Shown in pieces: positions 63,277 through 64,000 of a stretch of 64,000 nucleotides of DNA; within the stretch, counting starts at the first letter, position 1, and the number at the start of each line of letters is the position of its first letter. The DNA comes from Pipra filicauda (Eukaryota; Chordata; Aves; Passeriformes; Pipridae). The stretch is from contig NW_024104284.1 in NCBI RefSeq assembly GCF_003945595.2, positions 1,921,377 to 1,985,376 of the forward strand. The letters run 5' to 3'. Made by a program: the position numbers and the translations under genes. A model generated the notes under the pieces. That model saw nothing but the letters and a program-made list of their open reading frames with translations. It made no database searches and was not told the origin of the DNA.

Positions 63277-63316
63277 AAAAAAAAAAAACAAAAACAAAAA
63301 CAAAACCACCACCACC
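63277..63316. repeat. Poly(A)-(CAAAA)n-(CAC)n simple repeat
   Basis: A 12-base A run is followed by CAAAA units and then CCACCACCACC. Confidence 0.88.
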
Positions 63317-64000
63317 AAAACTATGTCGTAACACTTTAAGGGAGGAATTACAGTTTGTGAGAAAGAAGCAGCTTTGTTATGCAACAAAGGACTGTAATAC
63401 AGCACACCTGACAAAGTTCAGCAGCTTTGAAAGAAAGACAGCTAAAGAGCTAAACTGGACTAACACAGCAAAAAGCTTAGATCAGGCACCTTGGAGTTTT
63501 CAGTGCATGACTTCTTTTTTACACCTTTCCAGCTTTTCTAATAAGTACTTTTCAATGGGATTTTTTATTCTAGTTGAGGCAGGATGAAAATAATAGGAAA
63601 CTAATTCACACAGAGATATAAAAGAAAAGGAGGCCTTCAGACCAAGAAAATCATTGCAATTTGTACCATTTGTGGGGGGAAAAAAAATGGAGAATGTTTT
63701 GGGAGGACTCTGAAGCTCCTGGAGAACTAGAATGTATTCCAAAACATTACATCTGCAGTAACAGTGCAAACCAGTGATTAGTGAGGTAAACAGCAATAGA
63801 AATGCCACTGGATCTCCGCATATTTTCCAAGATATATATAAAAAATTAATCTGTTTCAGAATATAAACTTTAACTTGTCTGTCATGCCAACTAAAGAACC
63901 TCTTCATTTCAGCAGGGAATTCTGTCAGGCCCATTTAAAGTCAAATTCAGGCTACCCATGTTCTATACTCATATCCTTCCTTTCCCCATATCTGTTTCCT

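Larger units (their letters stand above)
61601..64000. other. Intergenic DNA with two perfect hairpins
   Basis: No coding exon is recognised. The region contains two perfect inverted repeats (62313-62338 and 62911-62939) and an A/CAAAA/CAC simple repeat (63277-63316). A 144-codon minus-strand frame at 63500-63934 has no recognisable domain. Confidence 0.5.

Noticed and set aside
63500..63934. 144-codon minus-strand frame
   Set aside because: No recognisable domain, low-complexity Phe/Ile/Leu/Ser composition as expected of AT-rich DNA, no splice or promoter context.
1..64000. CRISPR arrays, operons, phage or other prokaryotic systems
   Set aside because: No regularly spaced repeats, no dense coding, and clear vertebrate splice and repeat signatures throughout.

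Overview
This window is a piece of a bird nuclear genome. The evidence is AT-rich non-coding DNA with no operon structure, four copies of CR1 (the dominant avian LINE), one of them ending in the typical octamer-like tail, and a vertebrate ion-channel exon with a consensus 3' splice site. Only one protein-coding feature is convincing: the last, very large coding exon of KCNB2 (voltage-gated potassium channel Kv2.2) on the + strand at 45548-47710. It begins at the first transmembrane segment and runs to the native stop codon. The cytoplasmic tetramerisation (T1) domain must be encoded by an upstream exon outside the window, so 1-45547 is read as the 3' part of one long KCNB2 intron and 47711 onward as 3' UTR and downstream intergenic DNA.

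Layout. 1-45547: intron, mostly featureless, with a GC-rich unidentified block (1126-1500), a CR1 3' fragment on the minus strand (8331-8830), a retrovirus-like LTR with a short piece of internal sequence on the minus strand (11160-11700), an old CR1 reverse-transcriptase fragment (21300-22190), a small CpG-rich promoter-like island (about 36075-36395), and a 2.2-kb decayed CR1 copy (42600-44788) less than 1 kb upstream of the exon. 45516-45547: branch point and splice acceptor. 45548-47710: KCNB2 exon. 47711 to about 47955: proximal 3' UTR with clustered poly(A) signals. 47956-64000: downstream DNA with a complete SINE (57846-58177) flanked by a perfect 12-bp target-site duplication, one more CR1 3' end (61180-61600), and two striking perfect hairpins.

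The most interesting item is the SINE at 57846-58177. It has a nearly intact tRNA-Glu(CTC) head carrying the Pol III A and B boxes, an unfamiliar body of about 255 bp, a UUCG-loop hairpin close to the 3' end, and a tail that resembles RTE/BovB-type LINE 3' ends and is not poly(A). Birds are otherwise dominated by CR1 and are poor in SINEs, so an RTE-mobilised SINE with intact target-site duplications may mark a particular bird lineage and a past RTE invasion. No prokaryotic systems, CRISPR arrays or additional protein-coding genes are supported.
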